Below are positions 8,945 through 17,769 of a stretch of 64,000 bases of DNA, one piece after another. How positions within the stretch are numbered: position 1 is the first letter of the stretch; each line of letters begins with the position of its first letter. Under the pieces are notes generated by a model that searched no databases, was not told where the DNA came from, and was given only the letters and a program-made list of their open reading frames with translations. Source of the DNA: Arthrobacter pascens (GTDB lineage Bacteria > Actinomycetota > Actinomycetes > Actinomycetales > Micrococcaceae); contig NZ_JAUSWY010000001.1 of the NCBI RefSeq assembly GCF_030815585.1, positions 2,170,001 to 2,234,000 of the forward strand, written 5' to 3'. A program made the translations under genes and the position numbers.

Positions 8945-9796
8945 ATGGCACCCACAAACGAGCTGACTTACGACGTCTTCGTCTCCGGCACCCTGCCTCA
9001 AACAGGAAGAGGAACACTCCCGAACGGGGACCCGCGCATCTGGTCCCCGCTGTCATCCACGCTGATCTCCGGACAGGAGAACGCAGTACTGGTTGACCCG
9101 CCCATGACGGTGGAACAGACACAGAGGGTCGGGGACTGGATTGCGGCATCGGGGAAGAAACTCAGCCACATCTACATCACCCACGGCCACGGTGACCACT
9201 GGTTCGGCGCAGGTCCGCTTGTGGAGCGGTTTCCGGGCGTCACAGTACTGGCAACCCCGGGCACGCTCCAGGAAATGGCGACGCACGGGTCCCCTGGGTT
9301 CCGCTCCTCTTTCTGGGACTCGATTTTCCCGGACCAGATTCCGCCCACAACCACAGTCACCCAGCAAATTGACACTGGGTCCTTTGAACTTGAGGGTCAT
9401 GAACTGCGGATTGTTGAAGTGGGCCATACTGACACCGACAACACCACCATGCTGTTCGTTCCATCCATGGGGCTCCTGGTAGCCGGGGACGCCGTCTATA
9501 ACGGGGTCCACCCCTACCTGACCGAATCACAGGACGGTGGCATCGAATCGTGGCTGCGGGCGCTGGATATCGCCGAAAGCCTTGAGCCCCGCTTTGTGGT
9601 GGCCGGACACAAGAACCCCGCATTACCCGATCTGCCCGGACAGATCCAGGAGACCCGTGGCTACCTTCTGGATGCATCAAAGCTCCTGGCCGAGGAACCA
9701 ACGCCGGAGGAGTTCTTCTCGGCAATGCTCGCGGTTTACCCTGACCGGATAAACCCCGGCGCGTTGTGGGGTGCAGCCCTGAAACTGCTCAGTTGA
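8945..9796 (+). CDS. MBL-fold metallo-hydrolase
   Basis: A 283-residue metallo-beta-lactamase-fold protein. The metal motif THGHGDHW supplies HxHxDH, VEVGHTDTDN gives the next His, VAGDAVYNG the bridging Asp and VAGHKNP the last His. This set can bind two Zn or Fe ions. The family includes glyoxalase II-like, lactonase-like and arylsulfatase-like hydrolases. A GTG at 8933 is an alternative start, adding four residues; the spacing to AGGGAAA does not settle it. It is 33 bases after the hydrolase gene and its stop touches the next gene, so an operon is likely. No signal peptide is seen. Confidence 0.88.
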   Translation: MAPTNELTYDVFVSGTLPQTGRGTLPNGDPRIWSPLSSTLISGQENAVLVDPPMTVEQTQRVGDWIAASGKKLSHIYITHGHGDHWFGAGPLVERFPGVTVLATPGTLQEMATHGSPGFRSSFWDSIFPDQIPPTTTVTQQIDTGSFELEGHELRIVEVGHTDTDNTTMLFVPSMGLLVAGDAVYNGVHPYLTESQDGGIESWLRALDIAESLEPRFVVAGHKNPALPDLPGQIQETRGYLLDASKLLAEEPTPEEFFSAMLAVYPDRINPGALWGAALKLLS

Positions 9797-9816
9797 CCAG
9801 CGGCCAGGCGCCCACC

Positions 9817-10845
9817 ATGGAGCCCGCTGCGCCGGCTTCGGAAGCAGTCGTCCAGCCCGATCTCCTCATTGAACCTTCGCCCAAGCCTCCGACGCACCCC
9901 TTCAACCTGTTTGCCGTTCCCCTGGGCTTCACCGGGTTGGGGGGTGCCTGGCAGGCAGCCCGCCTCACGCTTCAGGCTCCCGCATGGCCGGCGGAAGTCT
10001 TCTACGGGATCAGTGCCGCCATATGGTCCGTCCTGCTCGTCTGGTATCTGGCGAAAAGTTTCCGGGCCGGGTCCAAGGGATACTTCGACAAAGAACTGAG
10101 GCACCCGGGAACTGGCCCGTCGGCGTCCTTCATTCCCCTGGTGGGCATCCTCCTGAGCAGTCACTACATCGAATACAACAAGGTGTTCTGGTCCGCGCTG
10201 TGCCTGTTCTTCATCATCGCCCTCACGCTCCTCGGGGCCAGGCTACTGGTCCATTGGGTGACCGGCGGAGTGACGTTGGACTGGGTTCACCCTGGTTACC
10301 TGCTGCCGGTTGCTGCGGGTCCCTTCATAGCCAGCATCGGTTTTTCCACCATGGCTTGGCCCCAAGCGGCTGTCGCGGCGTGGGGTACCGGTGGTTTTTT
10401 CTGGCTGATGATCGGAACGGTGGTGACTGTCCGTTTCATGGCAGGGATTGAAATGCCGGACGATTTGAAGCCCGTCCTGGCCGGATACCTGGCCGCCCCC
10501 GCCACCGCTTGCGTGGCGTGGATAGTCATCCGCCCGGACGGTTCCGGAATCATCCAGTTGGGTCTCACGGGAATCCTCTTCATGATGATTCTGATGCAGG
10601 TTGTGCTGATTCCGCAGTACGCCGGACTGCCATTTTCGCTGACGTTCTGGATCTTCACCTTTCCGGTGTCAACGTCGGCGAACTACGGCGTCAGATGGCT
10701 GGGAACCCTCGGCGTCGCCGGATCGGAAGTGATCTCCTGGGCCCTCGTAGGCCTTGCCACGGCTTTTGTCCTTGGCATCGGAATCCGGACGCTCGTCCAC
10801 CGCTCTCCGGCCAACCGACGCGCTGACGCTTCCGCACACCCCTAA
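9817..10845 (+). CDS. TDT-family (TehA/SLAC1-like) membrane transporter
   Basis: A 342-residue membrane protein with about ten hydrophobic segments. Family features are FNLFAVPLGFTGLGGAWQAA, FIPLVGILLSSHYIEY, LLVHWVTGG and FWIFTFPVSTSANYG. TDT transporters carry dicarboxylates, tellurite, sulfite or small anions, so this one may import or export the local pathway's acid. The start is uncertain: ATG 9817 is chosen, but TTG 9793 overlaps the MBL stop as TTGA and would couple translation. A decayed paralogue lies at 17.8-18.8 kb beside a thioesterase gene. Confidence 0.85.
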   Translation: MEPAAPASEAVVQPDLLIEPSPKPPTHPFNLFAVPLGFTGLGGAWQAARLTLQAPAWPAEVFYGISAAIWSVLLVWYLAKSFRAGSKGYFDKELRHPGTGPSASFIPLVGILLSSHYIEYNKVFWSALCLFFIIALTLLGARLLVHWVTGGVTLDWVHPGYLLPVAAGPFIASIGFSTMAWPQAAVAAWGTGGFFWLMIGTVVTVRFMAGIEMPDDLKPVLAGYLAAPATACVAWIVIRPDGSGIIQLGLTGILFMMILMQVVLIPQYAGLPFSLTFWIFTFPVSTSANYGVRWLGTLGVAGSEVISWALVGLATAFVLGIGIRTLVHRSPANRRADASAHP

Positions 10846-10948
10846 CCGCAGGATATTCCGGCGGGGATGCGCGTAACTCAATGCCCGACGTCGGGGGCTG
10901 GGGTTGCGGGAAACGGTTCCGGCTTGCTGGGGAGACATTGGGGTTTCA

Positions 10949-11407
10949 TCAGGGCCTCATTTGAGGACGTTCAAGTAGGTATGGTGCAGTCACAAAGCCC
11001 TCTGCTGAATAGATCGCAGCGGCGGCTGCATTCGCGCTCACAGTCACTCTCGGAACCCCTCGTTCGTCAGCCGCGTCGATCAATGAGCGAACGAGCGCGC
11101 TGCCGATCCCGCGCTTTCGGTGTTGCGGAAGCACGTACACGCTCTGAATGTCACCTGCGAGGCGAATTCGATCGTGAATATCGGGAACCCGCTCGAAGAG
11201 CACCAGCCACGCCATGCCCACGAGCTCACCGCCGATATCGGCCACATGGCAGAGTAATGCCTGCCCTTGTGAACGCATCCAGGCAGCAAGATGTTCAGCA
11301 AACTCTCGCCGCTCGGATTCGGATACCGGGCGGGAGAGTTGGGCCCAGGATTCCTTCAAGGCGGCCAGCCTCGGAACGTCTTGGGGCTGGGCCGATCTAA
11401 CGATCAT
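10949..11407 (-). CDS. GNAT-family N-acetyltransferase
   Basis: A 152-residue GNAT protein. The acetyl-CoA pyrophosphate loop is seen as VLPQHRKRGIGSALVRSLID, preceded by the IQSVYVLP strand and followed by VSANAAAAAIYSAEGF, where Tyr is the usual general acid. GNAT enzymes acetylate small molecules or proteins; the acceptor is unknown. The ATG at 11407 was chosen because GGAGGAC lies about five bases upstream. It is 67 bases after another GNAT gene on the same strand, so the two may be co-transcribed. Confidence 0.88.
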   Translation of the reverse strand: MIVRSAQPQDVPRLAALKESWAQLSRPVSESERREFAEHLAAWMRSQGQALLCHVADIGGELVGMAWLVLFERVPDIHDRIRLAGDIQSVYVLPQHRKRGIGSALVRSLIDAADERGVPRVTVSANAAAAAIYSAEGFVTAPYLLERPQMRP

Positions 11408-11474
11408 CTTGTCCTCCACGTTTCGAGCATCGCCGCAATGACCGAATGAGCGCAAGCCGATCGCTTGCGCGGTT

Positions 11475-11993
11475 TCAGGAGGTTATCCAGTACCTCAATT
11501 TGAACGTTGTCACTGTGTCCTGGCTGTTGAAGACTTCCGGAACGCCGCGGTGGCTTTCGATCACGCGCCGGGATGCAAGGTTGTCGGCGTTGCAGGTGAG
11601 CAGTGCCTTGCGGATCCCAAGGTTCCGGGCTTCCACCAGTGCCAGCTCCAGAATTTGCCCTGCATAACCGTTCCTGCGGAATCTTGGACGCACTGAATAT
11701 CCAATGTGACCACCCACCAAGCGCAGTGAAGGATTGAGGTGATGGCGTATCGAGACCCGACCCACTATCTGGCCTCCTACCTCCGCGACCAAAAACGTTT
11801 CCGGAACCCATGTCTCGGACAGACCGATGCCTTGACGAAGACGTTCCGTTCTGTCCAGAAAATCGGCCCAGTCCATGTCGGGCTCATAGCCATGGAGAAA
11901 TTCAAAGCCTTCACGTGCGAGTTCTGCATGAGCTCGCTTTGCCTCATGCACGTCGTGAAGTGAGAGGCGGCGAAGTTCCATGACAACAGACAC
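11475..11993 (-). CDS. GNAT-family N-acetyltransferase
   Basis: A 172-residue GNAT protein, different in sequence from its neighbour. FLVAEVGGQIVGRVSIRHH gives the central strand, HIGYSVRPRFRRNGYAGQILELAL the acetyl-CoA loop, and LLTCNADNLASRRVIESHRG the C-terminal part. It ends with FKLRYWI, common in the YdfB/YjaB-like group. The start is GTG 11993 or ATG 11981; the ATG is four codons in and equally plausible. No nearby substrate clue is present. It may form an operon with the gene at 10.9 kb. Confidence 0.88.
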   Translation of the reverse strand: MSVVMELRRLSLHDVHEAKRAHAELAREGFEFLHGYEPDMDWADFLDRTERLRQGIGLSETWVPETFLVAEVGGQIVGRVSIRHHLNPSLRLVGGHIGYSVRPRFRRNGYAGQILELALVEARNLGIRKALLTCNADNLASRRVIESHRGVPEVFNSQDTVTTFKLRYWITS

Positions 11994-12303
11994 TAACGTC
12001 TATCGCTGGCATGGATTGGGTTGCTTCTCATTGGACGGGATAGCTAGAGTCTGCTTGGTGCAGCACTTCATTGCGGTAATCCCGCCATAGCACATCAGCG
12101 GCACCCTGCGTGAGGATCATCTAGGCCAGTCCTACTACCCAGAGACGTCGATCAGTCTCCAGTAGGTAAACAGTAAGAGCAGAATCGAGACTCCGCTGTT
12201 GTCCAGCGTCAGGTCCCAGCTCGGCCGAGTCTCCTCGCCTGCACGGCTTGTGCAGGCTCCATCTGCAGGAAGCGGCATTTGATGCAGGGGCTGCCTCCGC
12301 CAA

Positions 12304-12351
12304 CAGTCCGAGCCGCCTTGCTACGGAGCTGGAGCAAGGCGGCTCGGACTG
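12304..12351. terminator. Perfect 19-bp hairpin, likely terminator
   Basis: CAGTCCGAGCCGCCTTGCT pairs completely with its inverted copy across a 10-base loop. It lies about 90 bases past the stop of the minus-strand MFS gene. There is no T-tract, as in many actinobacterial terminators. The rest of 11,994-12,439 shows no gene. Confidence 0.6.
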
Positions 12352-12439
12352 GACTCTGTATCCCTGCGGTCAGGTGACCATGCGAACGGTCACCTGTGGC
12401 GCTATTCGGCCGACGTCGGGTCGAGGAACTGCATCTGCG

Positions 12440-13825
12440 TTATGCGCCTGCGCGCGAACGCCGTGTGGTCATAGCCTTGACCGCACCAACGGCCGCAGCT
12501 CCCGCCAGGAGCGGAATGGCCAGGGCGAAGAAGATCTGGTCCACGCCCCATCCTGCGCCCAGCATCACGCCACCCAGCAGACCGCTGACAATGGAACCAG
12601 CCTTGCCGAAGCTGTGCATCCATGACACACCGGTTGCGCGGGCTTCAGTGGGGAAAACCGATGTGCTCAGTGCGTTCATGCCGCTGTTGGCACCCACCAG
12701 CACAACGCCGATGGTAAAGCCCAGAACAAGCAGCAGGGGCAAGGTCAGGTTGACGGACGCAAGGATCCAGGCCGCTCCGGCGGCCAGCGTGAAGGCCGCA
12801 CCGAGGGATACATATTTGCCCAGCTTCTCCATGGCAAAACCGATGGCCAAAGCTCCGATCACACCGCCGAGGCCGAACATCGACACCACATTGCCTGTGC
12901 CTGCGGCGTCGATATTAAGTTGCTTGACGATGAGCGGCAGGTAGTTCAGGAACATATAGACCACTGCGGCGCAGATGAAGTAGCAAAGCCAGATCAGCAG
13001 CGATACAACCACAAGTTTCTTGGACAGTACCGCCCTGACGCCGCCAACCGGCTTGGCGCCGCCCGTGGGGGGTGCCCCTGTCAGGTCCACCGTCTTCATC
13101 TCGAACGCGGGAATGATGGCGCTCAGCACCTTCGTCACGTTTTCTGCCCGGCCTCCCCGTCGAATCATGAATACGGTGGATTCCGGCAGGCCCCACACCA
13201 GCGCGGGCAGAAGAATCAAGGCAAGAAGTGTTCCGGTCCCGAGCAGCCACTGCCAGCCCAGGGTGGGAATAATGGTGGATGCCAGGAAGCCGGTGATGAC
13301 TGTCCCTAGTGGGAAACCGGTGAACGTGATGGCCACAATGGCGGCCTTCCGCTTTTCAGGCGCGAACTCGGCCACGAGCGTGATGACCAGGGGCATCACG
13401 GCTCCGAGGAAAAGGCACGCCACCACCCGGAAGATTCCTAGCGTCAGGTCGTTTGGTGCCAGGGCCCCGCCTAAGGTGGCGAGCCCAAATCCTGCGGTGC
13501 CCACGATAATCGGGAGCCTTCGGCCAATCTGGTCAGACAGTGGGCCGGCAACCATCGAACCGACCGTGAGCCCCACAACTCCCAGCGTGACCATGGTTGT
13601 CACCGTTGCCAGCGAGGTGCCCCACTGGGTGACGATTTGAGGGTAGATGAATCCCCATAAGCCGATTTCAACTCCCTCCAGGGTCATGGTCAGGAATCCG
13701 AGGAGGATGATCACGCGTCGCCTGTTGCCCAACGGCGCCTGATTGAGTAATTCCTGGACGGTCAAGCGGGAGGAAGCTGAGGTCCGGAGGCCGGTCGTCT
13801 TTGACGCCTCGTTGGCAATTGCCAT
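12440..13825 (-). CDS. MFS transporter, aromatic acid:H+ symporter type (AAHS)
   Basis: A 461-residue, 12-helix major facilitator. The loop motif GPLSDQIGRRLPIIVG lies between helices 2 and 3, followed by FLGAVMPLVITLVAEFAPEKRK. FTGFPLGTVITGFLAS and GWQWLLGTGTLLALI fit the AAHS group (BenK/PcaK-like), which imports aromatic or heterocyclic acids with protons. The segment FTIGVVLVGANSGMNALSTSVFPTEARATGVSWMHS is also typical. The ATG at 13825 was chosen; the frame stays open upstream but without a hydrophobic or conserved start. Uptake of the substrate of the 1-15 kb catabolic cluster is inferred. Confidence 0.9.
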   Translation of the reverse strand: MAIANEASKTTGLRTSASSRLTVQELLNQAPLGNRRRVIILLGFLTMTLEGVEIGLWGFIYPQIVTQWGTSLATVTTMVTLGVVGLTVGSMVAGPLSDQIGRRLPIIVGTAGFGLATLGGALAPNDLTLGIFRVVACLFLGAVMPLVITLVAEFAPEKRKAAIVAITFTGFPLGTVITGFLASTIIPTLGWQWLLGTGTLLALILLPALVWGLPESTVFMIRRGGRAENVTKVLSAIIPAFEMKTVDLTGAPPTGGAKPVGGVRAVLSKKLVVVSLLIWLCYFICAAVVYMFLNYLPLIVKQLNIDAAGTGNVVSMFGLGGVIGALAIGFAMEKLGKYVSLGAAFTLAAGAAWILASVNLTLPLLLVLGFTIGVVLVGANSGMNALSTSVFPTEARATGVSWMHSFGKAGSIVSGLLGGVMLGAGWGVDQIFFALAIPLLAGAAAVGAVKAMTTRRSRAGA

Positions 13826-14207
13826 GTTGTTCGCCTTTCTAATGCACGCCGTCGTTGGCGTGCGTGAGCTGATGCGAAGCTCGTAGTGCGCGTGAATCGT
13901 GGGCACGCAGTCTTCTATGAGCGGTTGCCGTCTAGGTCGTTCCCCTGTGCCTTGCTCATGGCAACCGAACCTTGATCTGTGTGTTCGGGGACACAATGGG
14001 AATTCTGCGATTGAAAGAAGCTTAGGCCATACAGCTCTTTCAAGCAATGGTTTTCGGTGTATCCAATTAGGCCCCGCTACCAGATGAGACATAGTGCGCG
14101 CACGACTACGGAATCCCTTATGCAACTAACTAACGGTCGGTCGAAGGTACAGCCAGCCACGCAACATTGCTCCTCCTCTGTAGGCCTCGCATCCGATGTC
14201 TTGGCAC
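13826..14207. other. Intergenic region, no gene seen
   Basis: These 382 bases separate the MFS gene from the hydrolase gene. They must hold the minus-strand MFS promoter, but no clear operator or hairpin was recognised. Confidence 0.5.
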
Positions 14208-15074
14208 TCAACCACTTTGCCTCCCTTCATGGGAGATCGCCTTGACCCGCAGCGCCTTCAACCAGTCACTGATCAGGCTCCAGGGCTGTTCCCAGCCGCC
14301 GTCGAGCATCATGTCATGCCCGATCCCGGCGAGCTCCCGCACATCGGCGCCATAGCGTCGTGCGGTTGCGCGCGCCGACCGCACGGGCACCATTCGGTCG
14401 TGCTTGCTGTAGACGGACAGAAGCGGATATTCAGACTCCACCCTCGACGGGAGGTGGAAAAGCAGCTGGTACTGGACCCAGGGTGACCCGCCACAAAGGG
14501 ATCGAGAAATCTCCGCCGCCTCCTCGTTGCCCATCCGCTCGAACAGCATGTCCGGCGGCAGCCGAAGGCTTCGACCCGCGAGAAACCGCATCGCCTGCCA
14601 GGGAAGGTTTCTCAGCACCGAAACAACCGTCCCGAAGGCCGGACCGGAAGTGATGGAGCCAACAAGCACACCCGCGCTCACCTTCGCCGGCTGCAGTGCC
14701 AACACCCGCTGCACGATCAAGCCACCAAGTGAGTGCCCAACCAAGACGAGCTCATCAGCATCAACAGCCTCGACCGCGCGTAGGACGTCTTCAACATAGT
14801 CCTTCAGCCGCGCCGAACGGAGGCTTCCTCCACTCCCGCCGTGACCCCTGAGCGAGATCGCGTACGCCGCATTGCCATCCTCGGAAGCTGCGCGCATCCA
14901 GTTGTGCCAGCAGGCGGCGTCATGGCCGAGCCCATGCACAAAGAGCAGCGCAGGACGGGGCCCGGCCGCACCAGCAGGAACCGCGGCAAGCATTTCGAGT
15001 TGAACATCGTTACCAGTGCCAAACATCATCGTCTTCACAGCGACGAACTTATCAGAAGGCAACAGAGGTAACAA
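14208..15074 (-). CDS. Alpha/beta hydrolase
   Basis: A 288-residue protein with a classic catalytic set: FVHGLGHDAACWHNWM (oxyanion loop), SLRGHGGSGGS, nucleophile elbow LVGHSLGGLIVQ, acid in VYSKHDRMVP and His in LAGIGHDMMLD. It resembles monoacylglycerol-lipase or esterase-like hydrolases. It has no signal peptide, so it should act in the cytosol. It is transcribed toward the AAHS transporter but is 380 bases away, so it may be a separate unit. The substrate is unknown. The start at 15074 begins MLPLLPSDK; an internal ATG at residue 16 is possible. Confidence 0.87.
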   Translation of the reverse strand: MLPLLPSDKFVAVKTMMFGTGNDVQLEMLAAVPAGAAGPRPALLFVHGLGHDAACWHNWMRAASEDGNAAYAISLRGHGGSGGSLRSARLKDYVEDVLRAVEAVDADELVLVGHSLGGLIVQRVLALQPAKVSAGVLVGSITSGPAFGTVVSVLRNLPWQAMRFLAGRSLRLPPDMLFERMGNEEAAEISRSLCGGSPWVQYQLLFHLPSRVESEYPLLSVYSKHDRMVPVRSARATARRYGADVRELAGIGHDMMLDGGWEQPWSLISDWLKALRVKAISHEGRQSG

Positions 15075-15579
15075 TGGCTTGCCTGTTTCACGGTTACTCT
15101 AAAATGAGACGACCGTCACAACCCCCGAGAATCAATTCATGCCGCTCCTTGACGACTTCTCATATGCTCCCCTCCTGCCAGCGGTGCGCTGCAGCTGACT
15201 TCACGAAATCGGCATCTCTTTTCGTGTCCGTTGGGCTACACCCCAAGCTGACGTCAGGGTCGGAGGCCAGGCGTGGTCAGAATGAGGTTCGATTCTTCGT
15301 TTCCCTCGTTGGCTTGGGAAGGCTCTCAGATCGAAACGCCGAGACCGAAGTATCGAAATGTTGCAGCGCGCCCGTCGCCCAGGCCGCAGGGCGGCGCATA
15401 CCTGTAGCGGCCGGCATAGGGCTGTCGTGGGAAAGGCGGGACGCCGAACAGTTCCAGACAGGGCAGGGTCCGCCGCGAGCGGGCGCTGGCGAGAGCAGGA
15501 GAAGGCATGGTGACCTTGGTCGCGAATGTCCTCGTCGTCTCCCTTGGCACACCATAGGGTGTGGGGCACTTCGTCTAGG

Positions 15580-15775
15580 AAGTCAGGCGTGTCATTGTGG
15601 ACCCGGCAGCGCGTGGCCTCGTGCGGCGACTCGGCTGGTGGCCAGACTGGAACAGATGGCAGCCGCGGCTGGCGCCAGGCGGGTAATTCTTCAAACCGGC
15701 GGCAACCAACCGGAAGCAGAAGCCCTGTACCCGAAGATCGCCTAGAGATACACACCGGGGCTATTCGCCCTACGA
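15580..15775 (+). pseudogene. GNAT acetyltransferase remnant
   Basis: Pieces of a GNAT C-terminal half appear in two frames: VRRVIVDPAARGL, then RLVARLEQMAAAAGARRVILQ, TGGNQPEAEALYPKI, then a stop before a relic of the usual YTPIPPYG end. Frameshifts and the stop show decay. The rest of 15,075-15,870 has no recognisable gene. Confidence 0.65.
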
Positions 15776-15870
15776 CACCAAGGAATCAGGCCGGCGGAAC
15801 GCCGGGCGCAACGATGGCCGGCGGACGATGGCGGGAGGTACCGCCGTCGTCCTCTGCCCGGTTCTTGTTC

Positions 15871-16353
15871 TTACTGGTCAGACGCCGGGTCCGAACCGGC
15901 CGCTGACACAAGCGGTCCGAACATCAGACTTCCTGGGGTGAACTCCTCACCGCATTCCGCGCACGACACCACCGGTTTCAGGTCGGCCCCGCAACTGTGC
16001 CGGTAAGAGGCACGGGGTGTCTCGTCGCGCATCCATGTACTGCTCCATGCTGCGAGTGAAATGAGGATGGGCGCGACTTCGGCCCCGGAAGTTGTGAGGT
16101 GGTACTCGTAGCGCGGGGGGCGCTCGGAGTACTGGACGCGCTCGATCACGCCTTGGCTTTCGAGCGTGCGTAGTCTGCCCGTCAGGATGTCTCGGGACGC
16201 GCCGGTATTTAGCGCGATCTGATCGAACCGGTGAACGCCCAAGGACATCTCGCGAAGCGCCAGCAGCGCCCACCGCTCTCCGAGCACGTCGAGGCCGGCC
16301 GCGATGAAACACGCCCTGGGCGCATCTACTGCTTTCTGGGCCGGCCGGTTCAT
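15871..16353 (-). CDS. HxlR-family winged-helix transcriptional regulator
   Basis: A 160-residue protein with an HxlR-type winged helix (about 20-110): LDVLGERWALLALREMSLGVHRFDQI, SRDILTGRLRTLESQGVIERVQYSERPPRYEYHLT. The C-terminus carries CGADLKPVVSCAECGEEF, a Cys-rich tail that may bind metal or sense redox state. It is divergent from the SDR gene at 16480, and a perfect palindrome (16394-16410) lies between them. By analogy with other HxlR regulators it probably controls the SDR/thioesterase pair and itself. Confidence 0.9.
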   Translation of the reverse strand: MNRPAQKAVDAPRACFIAAGLDVLGERWALLALREMSLGVHRFDQIALNTGASRDILTGRLRTLESQGVIERVQYSERPPRYEYHLTTSGAEVAPILISLAAWSSTWMRDETPRASYRHSCGADLKPVVSCAECGEEFTPGSLMFGPLVSAAGSDPASDQ

Positions 16354-16393
16354 CGTTCACCTGCTTTCGGTAGTTTCTTCAAGCATACAAGTC

Positions 16394-16410
16394 AGTTGGA
16401 AAATCCAACT
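16394..16410. promoter_or_regulatory. Palindrome in a divergent promoter, candidate HxlR operator
   Basis: AGTTGGAAAATCCAACT has 7-bp perfect arms around AAA. It lies 41 bases upstream of the HxlR start and 70 bases before the SDR gene. The location fits an operator for the adjacent regulator. Confidence 0.55.
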
Positions 16411-16479
16411 CACTCGACTACTCTAATGTTCTGAGGTCGCGACAACCGCGTCACCGCCTATCTGAGATCAGGAGAATCC

Positions 16480-17196
16480 ATGTCACTGCTATCTGGCGCC
16501 GTCGTCCTTGTTACCGGTGCGAATGGAGGACTGGGCCGCGAGCTCGTGGAACAGGCCCTCGCCCGCGGTGCCGCGAAGGTGTATGCGACGGCCCGCCGCC
16601 CGCAAGAGTGGAACGACTCCCGGGTCGTCCCCCTCGCCCTCGATGTCACCAGCCCTGACTCGATCCGGGCCGCCGTTACCCTGGCCCGGGACGTCACCGT
16701 CCTTATCAATAACGCCGGCATGGGCGTCGAATCGGACACGTTCTTGGCACTCCCCGACGAGAAGATCCGTGAAGTCATGGAGACCAACTTCTTCGGACCG
16801 GTCGCCTTGACCAGGGCATTCGCGCCGGTGCTCGCCGCCAGCGGGACATCAGCGGTCCTCAACATTCACTCGGTGCTTAGCTGGATCGCACTCACCGGCG
16901 CCTACAGTGCATCAAAGGCCGCGCTGTGGTCGGCGACCAATTCCTTCCGCGTGGAACTGGCCCCCCAAGGCACGCAAGTCACTGGTGTTCACCTCGGCTA
17001 CATGGATACAGCCATGGCCAAGGGCGTGAATGCCCCGAAGACCTCCCCCGAGGAAGTCGCGCGGAAGTCGTTCGACGGGCTCGAGCAGGGGGATTACGAG
17101 GTCATCGTGGACGAAATCAGCGCCGGAGTGAAGCTCGGCCTGTCTGGCTCGATCTCGGATCTTTACCCGGCCCTCGCCGTCAACACCCCGGTCTGA
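16480..17196 (+). CDS. Short-chain dehydrogenase/reductase (SDR)
   Basis: A 238-residue classical SDR. The dinucleotide motif is VLVTGANGGLGRELVEQ, NNAGMG follows, the catalytic Ser is near NIHSVLSWIALTG and YSASK supplies Tyr and Lys. Such enzymes use NAD(P)H to interconvert alcohols and carbonyls. RBS-like AGGAGAAT sits before the ATG. It is followed 48 bases later by a thioesterase gene and is divergent from an HxlR regulator, so it is probably inducible. The substrate is unknown. Confidence 0.92.
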   Translation: MSLLSGAVVLVTGANGGLGRELVEQALARGAAKVYATARRPQEWNDSRVVPLALDVTSPDSIRAAVTLARDVTVLINNAGMGVESDTFLALPDEKIREVMETNFFGPVALTRAFAPVLAASGTSAVLNIHSVLSWIALTGAYSASKAALWSATNSFRVELAPQGTQVTGVHLGYMDTAMAKGVNAPKTSPEEVARKSFDGLEQGDYEVIVDEISAGVKLGLSGSISDLYPALAVNTPV

Positions 17197-17244
17197 CCGC
17201 GACAAACACTGAAGACCTGCAGATAACCTAAGGAGGCAACACCA

Positions 17245-17769
17245 GTGACAACCAACACCTCGGCGCAACGCTCGGAAACATTCACCTGGATTGATCCGGC
17301 AATCGCCCTCGAACAGCTGCCCCGGCTGTCGGGTCTGGACTACTTTTCCGGCCTCCGCGACGGCAGCATTGCGCCGCCGCCGATCGCTTCCCTCATGAAT
17401 TTCGATCTCATCGATGCGAGGTACGGACACGTCGAGTTCCAGTGCTGGCCGGGAGAAGCGCACTACAACCCCCTCGGAATAGTGCACGGCGGCCTGGCCT
17501 GCACGCTCCTCGACACAGTCCTCGGCTGCGCAGCACACAGTACCTTGGAAGCAGGGATCGGCTACACCTCTATCGATCTGGCGGTCAAGTACATGCGACC
17601 CATCACGCTCCAGAAGGGTGCTCTGCGCGCAGAGGGGTCAGTCGTAAAAACCGGCTCGCGGGTGATCTTCACCGAAGGCCGCCTCAGCACCGCCGACGGA
17701 GAACTCCTCGCCACCGCCACGAGCACGCTGCTCATCTTCCCCCACCAACCGGGCGCTCTGACAACATGA
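17245..17769 (+). CDS. PaaI-family hotdog thioesterase
   Basis: A 174-residue hotdog-fold protein. The motif HYNPLGIVHGGLACTLLDTVLGCAA matches the PaaI/YdiI signature with active-site HGG and helix Asp, and IDLAVKYMRPITLQKGALRAEG completes the fold. It should hydrolyse acyl- or aryl-CoA thioesters. The start is GTG 17245, with AAGGAGG ten bases upstream. The stop overlaps the beginning of the decayed TDT transporter (ATGA-type junction at 17766), so the three genes were once an operon under the HxlR regulator. Confidence 0.9.
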   Translation: MTTNTSAQRSETFTWIDPAIALEQLPRLSGLDYFSGLRDGSIAPPPIASLMNFDLIDARYGHVEFQCWPGEAHYNPLGIVHGGLACTLLDTVLGCAAHSTLEAGIGYTSIDLAVKYMRPITLQKGALRAEGSVVKTGSRVIFTEGRLSTADGELLATATSTLLIFPHQPGALTT